From the NCBI RefSeq assembly GCF_029714285.1, contig NZ_CP121663.1, forward strand, positions 930,001 through 994,000: a stretch of DNA of 64,000 nucleotides, written 5' to 3'. The DNA is from Rhizobium sp. CB3090. GTDB taxonomy: Bacteria > Pseudomonadota > Alphaproteobacteria > Rhizobiales > Rhizobiaceae. The position numbers were made by a program, and so were the translations under genes. The notes beneath the pieces were generated by a model. That model was not told the origin of the DNA, made no database searches, and saw only the letters and a program-made list of their open reading frames with translations. Positions 62,049-64,000 of this stretch are shown here, in pieces (positions within the stretch are counted from its first letter, which is position 1; each line of letters begins with the position of its first letter).

Positions 62049-62927
62049 ATGTTTGCTCGCTCGACATTCCGCCGCAGCCCTGGGCCACTTGCCCGAGCAT
62101 TCGAGCGCTTTCTGCTCAACCGCGCCGCCGTCGCCGGCATTTGCGTCGCCATTCCGATGCTGTTGCTGATCCTGTCCTATCCGGTGTGGTGGACGTTCCA
62201 GCCGAACGATATCGATCTGCTCGCCATGAATAGCGGCCCGACGGCTACGCACTGGTTCGGAACCGACGGCGTCGGCCGCGATGTCTTCGCGCGTGTTCTG
62301 GAAGGCGGACGGATTTCGCTACTTGTCGCCGCCGCATCAACTGTCCTCTCGGCGATCATCGGCTTCCTTTTTGGCGCCATTTCCGCGCTGGCAGGCCGGT
62401 GGGCCGACGCGGTCTCGATGCGCTTCGTCGATCTGGTAATGACTCTGCCGCCCGTCATCTTCCTGCTGGTGCTCGCATCGATCGCCGGAACCGGCATCTG
62501 GCCGACGGTGCTCGTCATCTCGCTGCTCTCCTGGCCGCTTCTTGCGCGCATGGTCCGCTCGCGGCTTCTGGAACTGCGCGAGCGCGATTTCGTCATGGCA
62601 TCGCGCGGCATGGGCGCCGGCATTGGGCAGCTGCTGTTTCGCCACGGCCTGCCGAACGCGATCGACATTCTCGTGGTCTACGCGACGCTGCAGATCGCCA
62701 ATGCCATCCTGCTGGAGGCCGGCCTTTCCTTCCTTGGTCTCGGCATCGCCCCGCCTGTCGCAAGCTGGGGCAATATGCTCAATGCCGCCCGCTCGACCGC
62801 CGTTCTCGAACAATATCCCTGGCAATGGCTCTTTCCCGGCGGAGCGCTGATCCTTGCCGTGCTTGCAATCAACTTCATCGGCGATGGCCTCAGAGATGCC
62901 TTCGACCCTCGTGCCGAACTGAACTGA
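62049..62927 (+). CDS. ABC transporter permease (DppC type)
   Basis: A 292-residue inner-membrane permease. It has the DppC-type segments [20 protein letters not shown] and [20 protein letters not shown], and the C-terminal [14 protein letters not shown]. Together with the preceding permease it forms the channel. Confidence 0.93.
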   Translation: MFARSTFRRSPGPLARAFERFLLNRAAVAGICVAIPMLLLILSYPVWWTFQPNDIDLLAMNSGPTATHWFGTDGVGRDVFARVLEGGRISLLVAAASTVLSAIIGFLFGAISALAGRWADAVSMRFVDLVMTLPPVIFLLVLASIAGTGIWPTVLVISLLSWPLLARMVRSRLLELRERDFVMASRGMGAGIGQLLFRHGLPNAIDILVVYATLQIANAILLEAGLSFLGLGIAPPVASWGNMLNAARSTAVLEQYPWQWLFPGGALILAVLAINFIGDGLRDAFDPRAELN

Positions 62928-62946
62928 CAATCGAAAGAAAGCGAAA

Positions 62947-63864
62947 ATGACCAAATTGAAGGGCGTCGTTCCCCCCGTCGTAACCCCGCTCAATCAGGAT
63001 TTCACCGTCGACTATCCGTCGTACACCCGTGTTCTCGAACATCTGATCGATGCCGGCTGCCATGGCGTGTTCGTGCTCGGCTCGACGAGCGAAGTTATCT
63101 TTCACGATGAAAAGACGCGGCGCGAGATCATCGAACATTCGGCAAAGGTGGTGAATGGCCGCGTGCCGCTCATCGTCGGCGTCATCGATCCGACGACCGA
63201 TCGGGTGATCGCGCATTCGAAGGTCGCAAAGGCCTCGGGCGCCGATGCAGTGGTGGTCACCGCACCTTTCTATACGGTCACAAGTCAGTCCGAGATCCTC
63301 GATCATTTCCGCTATATCAGGGATGCGGTAGACGTCCCGGTGGTTGCCTACGACATTCCGGTCTGCGTTCATGTGAAGCTGCAGCGGCAAACCGTCGTGA
63401 CGCTCGCCAAGGAAGGCACCATCATCGGCCTCAAGGATTCCAGCGGTGATGACGGTAATTTCCGCTATGCGCTGCTCGATCTCGCCGAACACAAGGACAT
63501 CTTCCTGATGACCGGCTCCGAGATAGTCGTCGACAATGCCCTGCTGATGGGCGCGCATGGCGTCGTTCCCGGCATCGCCAACGTCGATCCGCATGGCTAC
63601 GTGCGCCTCTGGGATGCCGCCCAGCGCGGCGATTGGGCGGCGGCGAAAAAGGAGCAGGAGCGCCTCTGCCGCCTCTTCGAAATCGTTTGGGTCGCCCAAG
63701 GCCGCGTCAGCGGCGGCGCATCGGGCATCGGCGCGTTCAAGGCCGCCATGCGCAGTCTGGGGATCATCGATACCGCCGTCATGCCGCGGCCGCGCGCTGC
63801 GCTGAACGAGGCTGAAACGGCCCGGATCGACGACATCCTGCGTGCAACCGGCCTTCTGAACTGA
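62947..63864 (+). CDS. DapA-family lyase/aldolase
   Basis: A 305-residue TIM barrel of the dihydrodipicolinate synthase/N-acetylneuraminate lyase family. The Schiff-base Lys163 is in IIGLKDSSGD, the catalytic Tyr135 in VVAYDIPV, and the substrate loop GSTSE at 45-49 replaces the GTTGE of true DapA. It forms or cleaves a C-C bond next to pyruvate. Its place inside an importer operon argues for catabolism of the imported compound, not lysine synthesis. It lies 20 bases after the permease gene and nine before the next ATPase gene. Confidence 0.87.
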   Translation: MTKLKGVVPPVVTPLNQDFTVDYPSYTRVLEHLIDAGCHGVFVLGSTSEVIFHDEKTRREIIEHSAKVVNGRVPLIVGVIDPTTDRVIAHSKVAKASGADAVVVTAPFYTVTSQSEILDHFRYIRDAVDVPVVAYDIPVCVHVKLQRQTVVTLAKEGTIIGLKDSSGDDGNFRYALLDLAEHKDIFLMTGSEIVVDNALLMGAHGVVPGIANVDPHGYVRLWDAAQRGDWAAAKKEQERLCRLFEIVWVAQGRVSGGASGIGAFKAAMRSLGIIDTAVMPRPRAALNEAETARIDDILRATGLLN

Positions 63865-63872
63865 GGCGCATA

Positions 63873-64000
63873 ATGGAGCCGACCGCCGATCCCGTTCTCG
63901 ATATCAAGGGGCTGCGAACGATCTTCCGCGTCCACGGCAGCGAGATCACGGCCGTCCACGATATCGACCTGACAGTTGCCGCCGGAGAAACCCTGGCGCT
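63873..64000 (+). CDS. ABC transporter ATPase, N-terminal part (DppD type)
   Basis: The first 42 codons of an ABC ATPase: VLDIKGLRTIFRVHGSEITA, then VHDIDLTVAAGETLA, the strand pair that precedes Walker A in peptide-importer ATPases. The gene runs off the right edge before Walker A. Its position after the two permeases and the lyase supports the DppD assignment. Confidence 0.8.
   Translation, partial: MEPTADPVLDIKGLRTIFRVHGSEITAVHDIDLTVAAGETLA

Noticed and set aside
1..64000. tRNA, rRNA, CRISPR arrays and replication origins
   Set aside because: None was recognised by eye. A covariance-model scan would be needed to exclude small RNAs.

Overview
The window looks like an accessory replicon or accessory chromosomal region of a Rhizobium-type alphaproteobacterium. 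The basis is an aerobic-pathway cob cluster in the cobF-to-cobM arrangement, genes resembling rhizobial rhizopine (moc) demethylation genes, a DUF1236 protein, an alphaproteobacterial porin, many sugar and peptide ABC importers, and two copies of an intergenic repeat I recall from Rhizobium genomes. I saw no rRNA, tRNA, CRISPR array or replication gene, so chromid or megaplasmid location is only an inference.

Region 1 (1-9.8 kb) is a patchy stress and envelope region: HD-domain protein, nuclease plus phospholipase D pair, Nramp metal transporter, an IS5-like insertion with a flanking 5-bp duplication, a DUF1236 secreted protein, small conserved proteins, an SDR dehydrogenase and a PPC/DUF296 protein. 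It also holds gene debris: a frameshifted DUF72 remnant and a 54-codon stump of a second SDR.

Region 2 (9.8-21.6 kb, minus strand) is one long, tightly overlapped operon for Alternative Complex III (actABCDEF), an unknown one-helix protein, a Sco copper chaperone and a caa3-type cytochrome oxidase (subunits II, I, III, IV). Subunit I carries the YSHPAVY signature of type A2 oxidases. Quinol-to-oxygen electron transfer without a bc1 complex is therefore encoded in one unit.

Region 3 (21.8-26.8 kb) holds topoisomerase IB, a cysteine-rich copper-storage-like protein, a PEBP protein and an HWE-type sensor kinase. Region 4 (26.8-34.7 kb) is a beta-galactoside uptake and hydrolysis operon (binding protein, two permeases, ATPase, GH42) opposite a ROK regulator. 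A TetR regulator and a porin gene follow.

Region 5 (37.3-45.2 kb) is the most interesting. A desaturase-like oxygenase, Rieske ferredoxin and FAD ferredoxin reductase (a MocD/E/F-like set) are followed by a PanB-fold protein that appears to lack the ketopantoate-synthase metal and active-site residues, then purU and folD. A LacI regulator and a 2-keto-myo-inositol-isomerase-like protein are read the other way. Five copies of TGATGGAAT lie only in the control regions of this locus. The set suggests a regulated O-demethylation pathway for an inositol-like compound with one-carbon recovery through tetrahydrofolate.

Region 6 (45.3-52.4 kb) is cobM, L, K, J, I, H, G, F for aerobic cobalamin corrin-ring synthesis. 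Region 7 (52.5-58.4 kb) is a ribose-type sugar ABC importer with its LacI regulator and two palindromic operators. Region 8 (58.7 kb to the end) is a FadR-type regulator, a peptide/opine-type ABC importer and a DapA-family lyase, and it runs off the window. In all three ABC operons a perfect hairpin sits just after the binding-protein gene, which suggests a shared way of making extra binding protein.
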